Shown piece after piece: positions 1 to 10,571 of a stretch of 44,520 bases of DNA. Origin of the DNA: Chloroflexota bacterium (GTDB taxonomy: Bacteria > Chloroflexota > UBA11872); the NCBI GenBank assembly GCA_011523785.1, contig WTFW01000093.1, positions 1-44,520 of the forward strand. The letters run 5' to 3'. Position 1 is the stretch's first letter; the number at the start of each line of letters is the position of its first letter. Made by a program: the position numbers and the translations under genes. The notes below the pieces were generated by a model, which was not told where the DNA came from, did not search any database, and worked only from the letters and a program-made list of their open reading frames with translations.

Positions 1-72
1 GCCCCTGCGCGCCCCTCGAAACGCAACATGACCCACGTCCGAACCGTCGCAGGCACTACAGACGCCTCTCGA

Positions 73-78
73 TATACT
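73..78 (+). promoter_or_regulatory. possible -10 box upstream of secA
   Basis: TATACT lies about 50 bases before the secA ATG in a short GC-rich leader. It is one mismatch from the sigma-70 consensus TATAAT. The region 17 bases upstream (around 50-55) is not a recognisable -35 box. This is a weak call based on base composition contrast only. Confidence 0.25.
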
Positions 79-129
79 CGAATGACGCCCCGCGCCCGCC
101 GCGGGTGCTACGGCAGTTAATCGACGCAC

Positions 130-2778
<2,649 letters not shown>

Positions 2779-2795
2779 CCGGGGTCTCCGCCCGC

Positions 2796-3927
2796 ATGAC
2801 CGAAGCCATCGACACCGCCGATCTCGAAGGGCGCGCCCGCCGCGCCCGGCAGCGTGTCACCGAGATTCGGAGGCACCTTTGACCTGGCGGCAAAGCGCGC
2901 CACGCTAGCCGACCTCGACCAGCAAGTCGCCGCGCCCGACCTCTGGGACGACCCCGATCGCGCCCGCGACGTCATGCGCCGCCACCGGCGCGTCAAGGAC
3001 GAAGTCGACCTCTGGGACGAACTCGACGCACAGGCCGACGACGTGGTCGGGCTGGTTGAGTTCCTGGACCCGGACGACCCGGATCTTCAGCAGGAAATCG
3101 CCGGCGAAGTCGCCGCGCTCGAAGACCGTCTGGCCGCGCTCGAGTTTCAACTCCTGCTCGGCGACGAATACGACGAGCACGACGCCTTCCTCACCGTCCA
3201 GTCCGGCGCCGGCGGCACCGAATCCCAGGACTGGGCCGAAATGCTGCTGCGCATGTACTCGCGCTGGGCCGACGCTCGCTCCTTCGCGCCCGACGTCGTC
3301 GACATCTCCCACGGTGAAGAGGCCGGTATCAAGAGCGCCACCTTGCGCGCTTCGGGTCGCTACGCCTACGGCTACCTCAAGGCCGAGCGCGGCGTGCATC
3401 GCCTCGTCCGGCTCTCCCCCTTCGATGCCAGCAACCGCCGCCACACCTCCTTCGCCCGCGTTGACGTAGTGCCCGTGCTGGAGGACGTGGACGAAGTCGC
3501 GATCAGCCCCGAGGATCTGCGCGTTGAGACCTTCCGCGCCAGCGGCGCCGGCGGCCAGTACGTCAACAAGACCGACTCGGCCGTCCGCATCCGTCACGAA
3601 CCCACCGGCATCGTCGTCTCCTGCCAGAACCAGCGCTCCCAGCACCAGAACCGCGAGGTCGCCATGGAGATGCTCGGCGCGCGTTTGCTGGAGCGCCAGA
3701 TCGCCGAGCGCGAGGCTGAGCAGGCCCGCCTGCGCGGCGACCAGGCCGCCGTCGACTTCGGCAGCCAGATCCGCTCCTACGTCCTGCACCCCTACCGGCA
3801 GGTCAAGGACCTGCGCACCGGGTTCGAGGTCGGCAACGCCGACGCCGTGCTGGACGGCGCGATCGACCCCTTCATCGAGGCTTGGCTTCGCGCGTCGATT
3901 TCGACCGGAAACGAGCCCGGCGAGTGA
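2796..3927 (+). CDS. prfB: peptide chain release factor 2, programmed +1 frameshift
   Basis: RF2 recognises UGA and UAA stop codons and triggers peptide release on the ribosome. The gene is split over two frames. Frame 1 starts at ATG 2796 and runs 28 codons to CTT (2877-2879) followed by an in-frame TGA (2880-2882). A +1 slip at CTT lets GAC (2881) be read and translation continue to 3927, giving about 376 residues. The frame-1 peptide ending ...EIRRHL followed by DLAAKR... matches the RF2 N-terminus, in which E. coli has ...RGYL-DYDAKK. The tripeptide anticodon SPF is at about 207-209 and the catalytic GGQ at about 252-254, both intact. An uninterrupted reading frame from an ATG at 2854 also exists but would give a non-homologous start, so 2796 is preferred. 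The TGA at the 3' end overlaps the GTG start of the next gene. Confidence 0.97.
2868..2882 (+). promoter_or_regulatory. RF2 autoregulatory +1 frameshift site
   Basis: The order is CGGAGG (internal Shine-Dalgarno), CAC, CTT, TGA, C. The spacing of three bases between the SD-like block and the CTT slip codon is the same as in the well-studied E. coli site (AGGGGG TAT CTT TGA C). When RF2 is scarce, slow termination at the TGA lets the peptidyl-tRNA-Leu slip onto UUU and restores RF2 synthesis. All elements are seen directly; the function is known for the family. Confidence 0.95.
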
Positions 3928-5141
3928 CCGCGGGGCTGCCCTGCGGGCCGTCCAGCCGCCGGCTGCCGAGGCGCCTCGCGCTGGCCCTCGTCGGGCTCGT
4001 TGTGGCCGCAGCTGCCTGGTTCACGTCCGGCCTCGCACCCGTCGGCGCCGCCCAGTCGATACCGGCCGATCTTGAGGCCGATGTCGAAATCCGCTCCGCC
4101 ATTACCTTCCGGCTAGACGCGCCGTGGACCGGTCCGCCGCCGTCCCGGGTTTCCATCCTGTTCGGTCTTCCCCAGGGCGCGGTCAGTCGGCGCGGACGCG
4201 CCGACTTTGAGCTTGACGCCGGCCGCCTGACTGCCTCCCATCGCTGGCGGCCCCGCGGGACCCTGCTGCCGGGCGCGGAGATCGAGTACCGCTTCGAAGT
4301 CCACGGCGCCGACGGCACGTCCCAGACCACCCGCAGCACGGTCGTCTACATCGACCCCGAGCTTCCCTGGCGGACCCAGGCCGAGGGCCTGGTGGACATC
4401 TGGTGGTATGCGGGTGGCGATGGTCTGGCTACCGACGCCGTGAGTGGCATTCAACGCGGACTTACCGCCCTTGATGAGGACTTTGGCCTCGAAATCCAGC
4501 GACCGACCCGCCTTGTCCTCTACGCCGATGGTGACCGCATGCGCGCCGACATGGGCCGGGGCACCCGCCCCTGGGTGGGAGGTGTCGCGGCCGCCCGATT
4601 CAACCTGATCGTGCTGTACGCCTCTGAATTCGAGTGGGGGCGAACCACGCTCCCCTCAACCATTGCCCACGAACTCACCCACATCGCCATCGAGCACACC
4701 GTCGGCGAGCCAGCGCGTCCTATTCCAACCTGGTTGCACGAAGGCGTGGCCACCGTCGTCGAGAGCTCCGTTGGTGAGCGGTTTTCGTACGAGGACATCG
4801 TGGCCTCGGCGTTCGAGGCCGATCGGCTGATCTCCCTGCGCGGCCTCACCGGGTCATTTCCCGTACATAGCGGCGGCGCGCTGCTGGCCTACGCCCAGAG
4901 CAACTCCTTCGTCAAATTCATCATCCACCGCTGGGGTGAATCCGCGATCACCGAAATCCTTGACGCCTACCGCCAGGGCGCCTCCCAGGACCGGGCCCTG
5001 CGGCGGGCGGTCGGTCTTGGGCTCAACGCCCTCGAAGCCGAGTGGCTCGCTACCCTTGACCCGTCAGACGCCGAACCCACAGTCAGCGCCGGCGGCCTGT
5101 TCAGCGCTCCGGCTTTCTCGCTGTCCCTGTCGCAACCATGA
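3924..5141 (+). CDS. exported gluzincin metallopeptidase (peptidase MA-like)
   Basis: About 405 residues from the GTG at 3924, which overlaps the prfB stop as GTGA; an in-frame ATG at 3882 lies inside prfB and is less likely. The N-terminus has an Arg-rich stretch and then a hydrophobic segment (LALALVGLVVAAAAWF) that looks like a signal peptide or anchor. A middle domain of about 110 residues looks beta-rich. The zinc site is HELTH (residues 249-253) with a downstream WLHEG whose Glu (273) is the likely third ligand, the pattern of the peptidase MA-like gluzincins. It should act outside the membrane. Its stop overlaps ftsE by four bases (ATGA), so it is translationally coupled to ftsEX, which suggests a role in envelope or wall maintenance. 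The substrate cannot be told. Confidence 0.8.
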   Translation: MTAGLPCGPSSRRLPRRLALALVGLVVAAAAWFTSGLAPVGAAQSIPADLEADVEIRSAITFRLDAPWTGPPPSRVSILFGLPQGAVSRRGRADFELDAGRLTASHRWRPRGTLLPGAEIEYRFEVHGADGTSQTTRSTVVYIDPELPWRTQAEGLVDIWWYAGGDGLATDAVSGIQRGLTALDEDFGLEIQRPTRLVLYADGDRMRADMGRGTRPWVGGVAAARFNLIVLYASEFEWGRTTLPSTIAHELTHIAIEHTVGEPARPIPTWLHEGVATVVESSVGERFSYEDIVASAFEADRLISLRGLTGSFPVHSGGALLAYAQSNSFVKFIIHRWGESAITEILDAYRQGASQDRALRRAVGLGLNALEAEWLATLDPSDAEPTVSAGGLFSAPAFSLSLSQP

Positions 5142-5818
5142 TCGTTCTGCAGAACGTCACCAAGGTCTACCCCAACGGAACCCGGGCGCTTGACGACGTC
5201 AGTCTCCAGATTGAAGAGCGCGAGTTCGTCTTTCTCGTGGGACCCAGCGGCGCCGGCAAGACCACCCTCATCCGGCTCATCAACCGCGACACGAGGCCCG
5301 ACAGTGGCAACGTCTTCGTCGAAAACACCGAGGTCACCCGCATTCCGCGTCGCGAGGTTCCCAGGCTTCGCCGCCGCGTCGGTGTCATCTACCAGGACTA
5401 CAAGCTGCTCCCCGGGCTCAGCGTGCGTGAGAACGTGGAATTCGTCCTCAAGTCCACCGGCGAGTTCAATGGCCGTACCTCCCGGTGGGTGGACGAGGCG
5501 CTCGCCCTGGTCCAATTGAGCGACCGCGCCGATCACCACCCCCACGAACTCTCCGGCGGCGAACAGCAGCGCACCGCCATCGCCCGCGCCATCGTGCGCC
5601 GCTGCCCCATCCTGGTCGCCGACGAACCCACCGGCAATCTGGATCACGCAACCGGTTGGGACACGATTCAACTATTGGTACGAATCAACGCCCTGGGAGC
5701 CACCGTGCTCATGGCCACCCACAACCGCGAGATCGTGGACACCATGCGACGTCGCGTCATCGAAATTGCCGACGGCAAGGTCGTCCGCGACGAACTCGGC
5801 GGCGGCTATGACAGCTAA
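5138..5818 (+). CDS. ftsE: cell division ATP-binding protein FtsE
   Basis: FtsE is the cytoplasmic ATPase of the FtsEX complex, which transmits ATP hydrolysis through FtsX to activate peptidoglycan hydrolases at the septum. The 226-residue protein has Walker A GPSGAGKT (35-42), the Q-loop YQDYKLLPG, the ABC signature LSGGEQQR (138-145), Walker [13 protein letters not shown] (D162, E163) and an H-loop ATHNRE. The YQDYKLLP and DEPTGNLD strings are typical of FtsE rather than LolD. The start overlaps the upstream metallopeptidase stop (ATGA) and the stop overlaps the ftsX start by 11 bases, so the three genes form one translationally coupled unit. Confidence 0.95.
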   Translation: MIVLQNVTKVYPNGTRALDDVSLQIEEREFVFLVGPSGAGKTTLIRLINRDTRPDSGNVFVENTEVTRIPRREVPRLRRRVGVIYQDYKLLPGLSVRENVEFVLKSTGEFNGRTSRWVDEALALVQLSDRADHHPHELSGGEQQRTAIARAIVRRCPILVADEPTGNLDHATGWDTIQLLVRINALGATVLMATHNREIVDTMRRRVIEIADGKVVRDELGGGYDS

Positions 5819-6701
5819 GCTCAACGTCCTGCGCTACATCCTCGGCGCGGCCATGTTGGGCCTCTGGCGCAACCGCACCATGACGCTGGGCGCCGTCGTC
5901 ACCACGGCCGTCATGCTGGTCACCCTGGCTGCCTTCCTGGCCATCAACGACACGCTCAACGAGATGGTCACGGCGCTCGGCCGCAAGAGCAATCTCATCG
6001 CCTACGTCCGCGACGACGCCCGCCCGTCTCGCGTAACCGCCATCATGCAGGATCTGGAGCAGCGCCCCGGCGTCGGCGAGGTCGTTTTCGTCACAAAGGA
6101 GGACGCCCTGCGCGTCTTCCAGGAACGCTTCTTCGACCAGCGCGACGTCATCGACATCCTGCAGGCCAACCCGCTGCCCGCCAGCGTCGAACTCCGCATG
6201 GACGATCCCGCTGTTCTGCCGGGGCTTGCGGACGAGCTTCGTGGGATGACTGAGATATTCGAGAGCGTGGCTGTTCCCCTCGATGTGGTCGAGCGCCTGA
6301 TCTCTATCAGCAACGTCTCGCGCGCCGCTGGCACGGCCATGATCATCGCCCTCACCGCCGTCGCCCTCTTCGTCATCGCCAACACCATTCGCATTGCCGT
6401 CTACGCCCGCCGCCAGGAAATCGAGATCATGAAGCTGGTCGGCGCTACCGACTGGTTCGTGCGCGGCCCGTTCCTCATCGAAGGAGCCTTCATCGGTCTG
6501 GTGGGCGCCACCATCGCCGCCATCGCCCTGGTCGTGCTCTACCTGCAGGCCGCGCCCACGGTGACGCGTATCATCTCGTTCCTGCCCATCGCCACCGACG
6601 TGTCCTTCGTCCGCAACCTGGCCGTGTTCATCGTCCTCGTCGGCCTGGTCGTCGGAAGCATCGGAAGCTACGTCTCCGTCCGCCGTTACCTCGCCGTATG
6701 A
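5808..6701 (+). CDS. ftsX: cell division protein FtsX
   Basis: FtsX is the membrane partner of FtsE. Translation from the ATG at 5808 (inside the end of ftsE) gives 297 residues beginning [13 protein letters not shown]. The topology fits the family: one membrane segment near residues 22-45, a large extracellular loop of about 120 residues (KSNLIAYVRDDARPS ... ELRMDDPAVLPGL), then three membrane segments in the second half, with the conserved EIEIMKLVGATDWF loop before TM3 that contacts FtsE. No EnvC- or PcsB-like hydrolase is adjacent; the CtpA protease and the metallopeptidase are the nearest exported proteins. The gene ends one base before a repeat block starts. Confidence 0.95.
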   Translation: MTAKLNVLRYILGAAMLGLWRNRTMTLGAVVTTAVMLVTLAAFLAINDTLNEMVTALGRKSNLIAYVRDDARPSRVTAIMQDLEQRPGVGEVVFVTKEDALRVFQERFFDQRDVIDILQANPLPASVELRMDDPAVLPGLADELRGMTEIFESVAVPLDVVERLISISNVSRAAGTAMIIALTAVALFVIANTIRIAVYARRQEIEIMKLVGATDWFVRGPFLIEGAFIGLVGATIAAIALVVLYLQAAPTVTRIISFLPIATDVSFVRNLAVFIVLVGLVVGSIGSYVSVRRYLAV

Positions 6702-7348
6702 GACCTCTGCAAAACCCCGTCTCGTCCGCGAAGATAGGGCGGCTCTTTCTCCCTCTCCCTCTGCAGACCTTTGCAAAACCCCGCCTCGACCTTGCAAGCG
6801 GGGCCGCTCTTTCTCCCTCGCCCTTGAGAGTCCATTGCACAACATCCCTAGCCCTCGAATCTGCGGTCGCTCTTACTCGCACCTGGGCGAATGCAGCGGT
6901 GCTCGGTGTCAATCCATTCAAGGGGACGCCGGTCTTTACCCTCTCCAAGGGGAGAGGCAGATTCCGCCGTCCTCGGCGGAAATCGGTGAGGGGTCTTCCG
7001 GGCAGCCAAGCTCGGGTTACGCAAGGGTCTCCCTTGAGGGAGAGGGCTGGAGCCTGCCCCGGACCCCGATCCGGGGGTGAGGGTGGCTTCCTCGGTGAAG
7101 CACCCAGGTCGAAGTCGACCACCGTCCGGCAGGGCCGCCGCGTCTTAATCCCTCTCCTGGGGGAGAGGGTTGGGGTGAGGGGTCTTCCGCGCAACCAACT
7201 CCGGGTTACGCAAAGGTCTCCACTGGCAAAGGGTCGGGGTGAGGCTCTTCCGGGCACCCATCCCCAGGGATATGCAAAGGTCTCCTCTGGGAGAGGGTCG
7301 GGATGAGCGTCTTCCGGGCAACCAAGCTCGGGTTACGCAAAGGTCTCC
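6702..7348. repeat. cluster 1 of dispersed GC-rich intergenic repeats
   Basis: A gap of about 660 bases without a credible gene, filled by two related repeat types. The first is three units of 64 bases starting at 6702, 6766 and 6830, each opening with GACCTxTGCAAAACC or a close variant. The second is a set of 63-base units ending in GGTTACGCAAAGGTCTCC, with the last three in tandem at about 7160-7222, 7223-7285 and 7286-7348, and a further copy near 6975-7030. They contain short hairpins of the type CCCTCTCC...GGAGAGGG. The same family recurs near 17.3-17.7 kb, 19.56 kb and 38.4-38.7 kb. Open frames across it (PHPNPLPQ-like peptides) are repeat artefacts. Confidence 0.85.
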
Positions 7349-7364
7349 ATACAGGAGCGCCCCG

Positions 7365-8045
7365 CTGATCGTCGTCCAGGGAGTCACCAAGCGCTACGAC
7401 GGCGAGCCTGCCCTCGCCGATGTCTCCATCGCCATCGCCCGCGGCGAGTTTGCCTTCCTCATCGGCTCCAATGGCGCGGGCAAGACCACGCTGCTCCGCA
7501 TCCTGCTTCGCGAGGAAGCCTTCGATTCCGGCGTCGTCCTCGTCAACGGCGTTGATGTCTCGAAGATTCGCGGCGCAGCCCTCACCAAGTTTCGCCGCCG
7601 TATTGGCGTCGTCTTCCAGGACACCCGCTTGCTGCCAAACGCCACCGTCCGCGAGAACGTCGGCCTGCCGCTCCAGGTCCGCGGGCGCGCCAATCGCCAG
7701 ATCGACGTGGCTGTCGACGAGGTGCTCGAGCGCGTGGCCCTGGCGAACAAGTCGGAGCGCTTTCCTCGTCAGCTCTCCGGCGGCGAACAGCGCAAGGTCG
7801 CCCTCGCCCGCGCCGTCATCTCCAAGCCCGATGTCCTGCTCTGCGACGAACCCACCGACAGCATCAACCCCACCCACGCGCGCGAGATTATGGGCCTCTT
7901 GCTCGAAATCAACGGCGATGGCGTCACCACCCTCGTCGCCACCCACGACAGCGAAATCGTCAACAACCTCCGCCGCCGCGTCATCCGCATGGACGCCGGC
8001 GCCATCCTCGCCGACGAACCGGTTGGAGTGTTCAACTCCGGCTAG
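7365..8045 (+). CDS. second FtsE-like ABC ATPase
   Basis: An ABC ATPase closely resembling FtsE. Read from CTG 7365 it has 226 residues, the same length as FtsE, and its start LIVVQGVTKRY aligns position for position with the FtsE start [16 protein letters not shown] at 7353-7357 sits seven bases upstream and supports the CTG start; an ATG at 7239 would add about 42 residues encoded entirely by repeat sequence. Motifs: Walker A GSNGAGKTT (34-42), Q-loop FQDTRLLPN, signature LSGGEQRK, Walker B VLLCDEPTDSINP, H-loop ATHDSE. The D-loop reads SINP where FtsE has GNLD. No second ftsX is adjacent, so it may work with the same FtsX or with a permease elsewhere. It looks like a tandem duplicate separated from ftsEX by repeat insertion. 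Confidence 0.88.
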   Translation: MIVVQGVTKRYDGEPALADVSIAIARGEFAFLIGSNGAGKTTLLRILLREEAFDSGVVLVNGVDVSKIRGAALTKFRRRIGVVFQDTRLLPNATVRENVGLPLQVRGRANRQIDVAVDEVLERVALANKSERFPRQLSGGEQRKVALARAVISKPDVLLCDEPTDSINPTHAREIMGLLLEINGDGVTTLVATHDSEIVNNLRRRVIRMDAGAILADEPVGVFNSG

Positions 8046-8137
8046 CAGCGCACCGCTAACGCCAAACCGCCCGTTTCTCATCGCCTGCGCATTACGCTGC
8101 GCTACGGTGGAACCAACCTCCTCCGGTCATTCGTCCC

Positions 8138-9382
8138 ATGCACCGCCCCATCCGCGCCGCCCTGATGCTGGCCGGCTCCGTTGTCGCGCTCTGTTTCGTG
8201 TTCTCCATCGGGTTTGTCGCTGGCGCCACGGCGCTGGGCCCTGGCGTCCCGCCGCCGCGGGTCCTGGCGGGCGATCCGCCGCCGGAGGTCAAGGACGGGG
8301 ACGAGGAGGTCGACTTCAGCCTGTTCTGGGAAGCCTGGAACGTCATCCAGGACAACTACTTCGACGGCCCGCTGGCCGCCGAAACCTTGCGCGAAGGCGC
8401 CATCCGCGGCCTGGCTCAGGCCACGGAGGATCCCTACACCCTCTACCAGGATCCTGAGCAGGCCCGGCGGTCCACCGCGCATCTGTCTGGTTCGTTCGTC
8501 GGCGTCGGCATTCGCATTGAGCTTCGCAACGACCTCCCCTTCATCATCCAGCCTATTCCCCAATCACCGGCCGAGGCCGCCGGCATCGGCATCCACGAGT
8601 ACGTCCTGGCCGTGGATGGTGTCTCCACCGAGGGCATGGCCCTTTCGGAATTCGGACAACGCGTGCGCGGCGAGCGCGGAACACCGGTCACGCTCACCCT
8701 GCGACGCGAAGGTGAAACGGCCCAGCGCGACGTCACCGTCATCCGTGACCGGATCATCGTGCAGTCGGTGACGACCAAGGTCTTCGACGATGTCGGCTAC
8801 CTGCGCATCGCCAACTTCTCGTCTCGAACATCCGGCGAGGTTCACCACGCTCTCAGCGGGTTTCAGACGGCGGGCGTTGAGCGGCTGATTGTCGATCTGC
8901 GCAACAACCCCGGCGGGCTACTTGACGCCAGCGTGTCGGCCACCAGCCGCTTCCTGCCCGAGGGCGAACTGATCCTGCGGCGGGAAAGCCGCAAGGAGCC
9001 GACCCAGGTCTACAACGCCATCAGCGGGTACCGCGACCTGCGGACGCCACTGGTCGTCCTCGTCAATTCCGGATCGGCCAGCGGTTCTGAGGTGTTCGCG
9101 GGCGCCCTCCAGGCCCATGGCCGCGCCACCCTCATCGGTGAACAGACGCACGGCAAGGGCTCCGTGCAGGAACTGCACAGGCTCTCCGACGGCTCCATCA
9201 TGCGCGTCACCACCGGCATCTGGTTCACGCCGGCCGGCGTTGCGCTGGCGGGCGACGGCAGCGGCCTCACGCCGGACCTTGAGGTCCAAATGCCCGAAGG
9301 CCAACTGGGCGGTGACGACGATCCGGTGCTGGCGGCCGGACTGGAAGCCGTGCGAGCCCTGCCGCTGGACGTTAGCCGCTAG
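8138..9382 (+). CDS. ctpA: carboxyl-terminal processing protease (S41 family)
   Basis: A 414-residue S41A serine protease that trims C-termini of envelope proteins outside the membrane. An N-terminal hydrophobic segment (about residues 8-30) serves as signal or anchor. A CTP leader helix (EEVDFSLFWEAWNVIQDNYFDG) precedes a PDZ domain (about 115-205, with VGVGIRI and AGIGIHEYVLAVDG). The catalytic core has LRNNPGGLL, the nucleophile Ser315 in GSASGSE and the general-base Lys340 in THGKGSVQ; the 25-residue Ser-Lys spacing equals that of E. coli Prc (S430/K455). ctpA beside ftsEX and prfB is a recurrent bacterial order. The last 11 bases overlap the convergent PASTA gene. Confidence 0.95.
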   Translation: MHRPIRAALMLAGSVVALCFVFSIGFVAGATALGPGVPPPRVLAGDPPPEVKDGDEEVDFSLFWEAWNVIQDNYFDGPLAAETLREGAIRGLAQATEDPYTLYQDPEQARRSTAHLSGSFVGVGIRIELRNDLPFIIQPIPQSPAEAAGIGIHEYVLAVDGVSTEGMALSEFGQRVRGERGTPVTLTLRREGETAQRDVTVIRDRIIVQSVTTKVFDDVGYLRIANFSSRTSGEVHHALSGFQTAGVERLIVDLRNNPGGLLDASVSATSRFLPEGELILRRESRKEPTQVYNAISGYRDLRTPLVVLVNSGSASGSEVFAGALQAHGRATLIGEQTHGKGSVQELHRLSDGSIMRVTTGIWFTPAGVALAGDGSGLTPDLEVQMPEGQLGGDDDPVLAAGLEAVRALPLDVSR

Positions 9383-10526
9383 CCGCCGGCGCCGGCGCCG
9401 GGCTGGGAGCTGCGCCGGGGATCGCCACGATCAGCCGCACGCCGTAGCCCCGCGCCACCTTGGCTCCGGGGCCGGGCTCCTGGCCCACCACGATCTCACC
9501 GGCCGCCCCGGGCGTTGGAATCAGCCGAATCGAACCAACCAGCAGTCCGTTGTCGAACAGCGTGCGTTCAGCCGCGTCTACCGTCACTCCCGCCAGCTCG
9601 GGAACGACAACCTCCCCGATTCGCACCACCGTCAATTGCACTTCGGACCCGCTCGGCACGCCTTCGCCGCTGGCCGGAACCTGCCCAACCACGACGCCGT
9701 TCGGCGCCGAGTCGTCCTCGACATAGGTGGTTTCACCCACCGCCAGCCCCACAAGCTCGATAGCGCGCCGCGCATCGTCTTCCGCCCGCCCAATCACCGG
9801 GGGTGCCGGCACGATCTCAACGCCGCGACTGATCTGCATCACGACTACCGATCGCCGATCCACAACCGCCCCCGCCAGCGGTTCCTGGCCAAGCACCGTT
9901 CCGGCCGGCACGTCCTCGTTGAAGGCGGCTACCTCGATCACCTGGAATCCTCCCCGGTCCAGGGTGGCGCGTGCGTTCTCCACCGGAAGCCCAACGACAT
10001 TGGGGAGCGGCGCCAGCGACGGCCCCCGGCTGACCGTCACGATCACCGGCGTCAATCGCTGAACTGAGCTGCCGGCCGCCGGGTCCTGGCGGATCACCAG
10101 TCCCGCGGCCGCCCGGTCGTCGAACGCCTCCTCAACCCGTGGCTCGAGGCCTGCGGCTTCCAGCAGATCCTTCGCTTCCTCGGCGTCCAGGTTGACTGCC
10201 AGGGGCACATCCACAACGTCCGCGTTCGGGTCTTCGCGGCGCGGAACCAGCGGCTCATCGCTGCTCGGCGCCGGCGCCCCCGGCTGCAGGAGCGCCACGG
10301 CGTCGTCAGCCAGGTTCTGGAGCCCGGCCAGCGGGTTGACCACGGCGGCCAGCACCAGCATGAACGCGATCGCGGCCGCTCCCAGCGCCAGGGCTAGGCC
10401 CCACACCGGCACCACGGTCCGGCGTGCCAGCTGCCTGGGTCGGCGCGTCGAGTTGACGCGCCTGGCGCGCCTTCGGCGTCGCTCCACGGCGGTACTCATA
10501 TCACTGGGTAACGTGGAACCTCGCAT
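9372..10526 (-). CDS. membrane-anchored protein with four PASTA domains, no kinase
   Basis: The protein of 384 residues has a basic cytoplasmic tail (residues 1-39), one membrane segment (about 40-63) and four extracellular PASTA repeats (about 103-168, 172-235, 237-302 and 305-370), each ending in a V..GQxPxxG...G..V.L.V pattern. A Pro/Ala tail follows. PASTA domains bind peptidoglycan fragments or beta-lactams in PknB-type kinases and class A PBPs; here neither a kinase nor a transpeptidase domain is present, so it is a stand-alone wall-sensing or scaffolding protein. An internal ATG at 10499 (residue 10) is an alternative start. It lies 45 bases downstream of smc on the same strand and is likely co-transcribed with rnc and smc. 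Its 3' end overlaps ctpA tail to tail by 11 bases. Confidence 0.88.
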   Translation of the reverse strand: MRGSTLPSDMSTAVERRRRRARRVNSTRRPRQLARRTVVPVWGLALALGAAAIAFMLVLAAVVNPLAGLQNLADDAVALLQPGAPAPSSDEPLVPRREDPNADVVDVPLAVNLDAEEAKDLLEAAGLEPRVEEAFDDRAAAGLVIRQDPAAGSSVQRLTPVIVTVSRGPSLAPLPNVVGLPVENARATLDRGGFQVIEVAAFNEDVPAGTVLGQEPLAGAVVDRRSVVVMQISRGVEIVPAPPVIGRAEDDARRAIELVGLAVGETTYVEDDSAPNGVVVGQVPASGEGVPSGSEVQLTVVRIGEVVVPELAGVTVDAAERTLFDNGLLVGSIRLIPTPGAAGEIVVGQEPGPGAKVARGYGVRLIVAIPGAAPSPAPAPAASG

Positions 10527-10571
10527 CGCTGTAGTCGCTTCGAGCCTACGGCGCAGCGCTCGCCGACGGCT

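Noticed and set aside
2854-2880. ATG 2854 as the prfB start.
   Set aside because: The encoded residues do not match RF2, while frame 1 from 2796 with the CTT-TGA slip does.
5757-6845. A 362-codon minus-strand frame opposite ftsX.
   Set aside because: Antisense shadow; acidic low-complexity peptide, and ftsX is clear on the plus strand.
6698-7306. Open frames through repeat cluster 1 giving PHPNPLPQ-type peptides.
   Set aside because: These are known-type artefacts of hairpin-rich intergenic repeats; frames exist on both strands.
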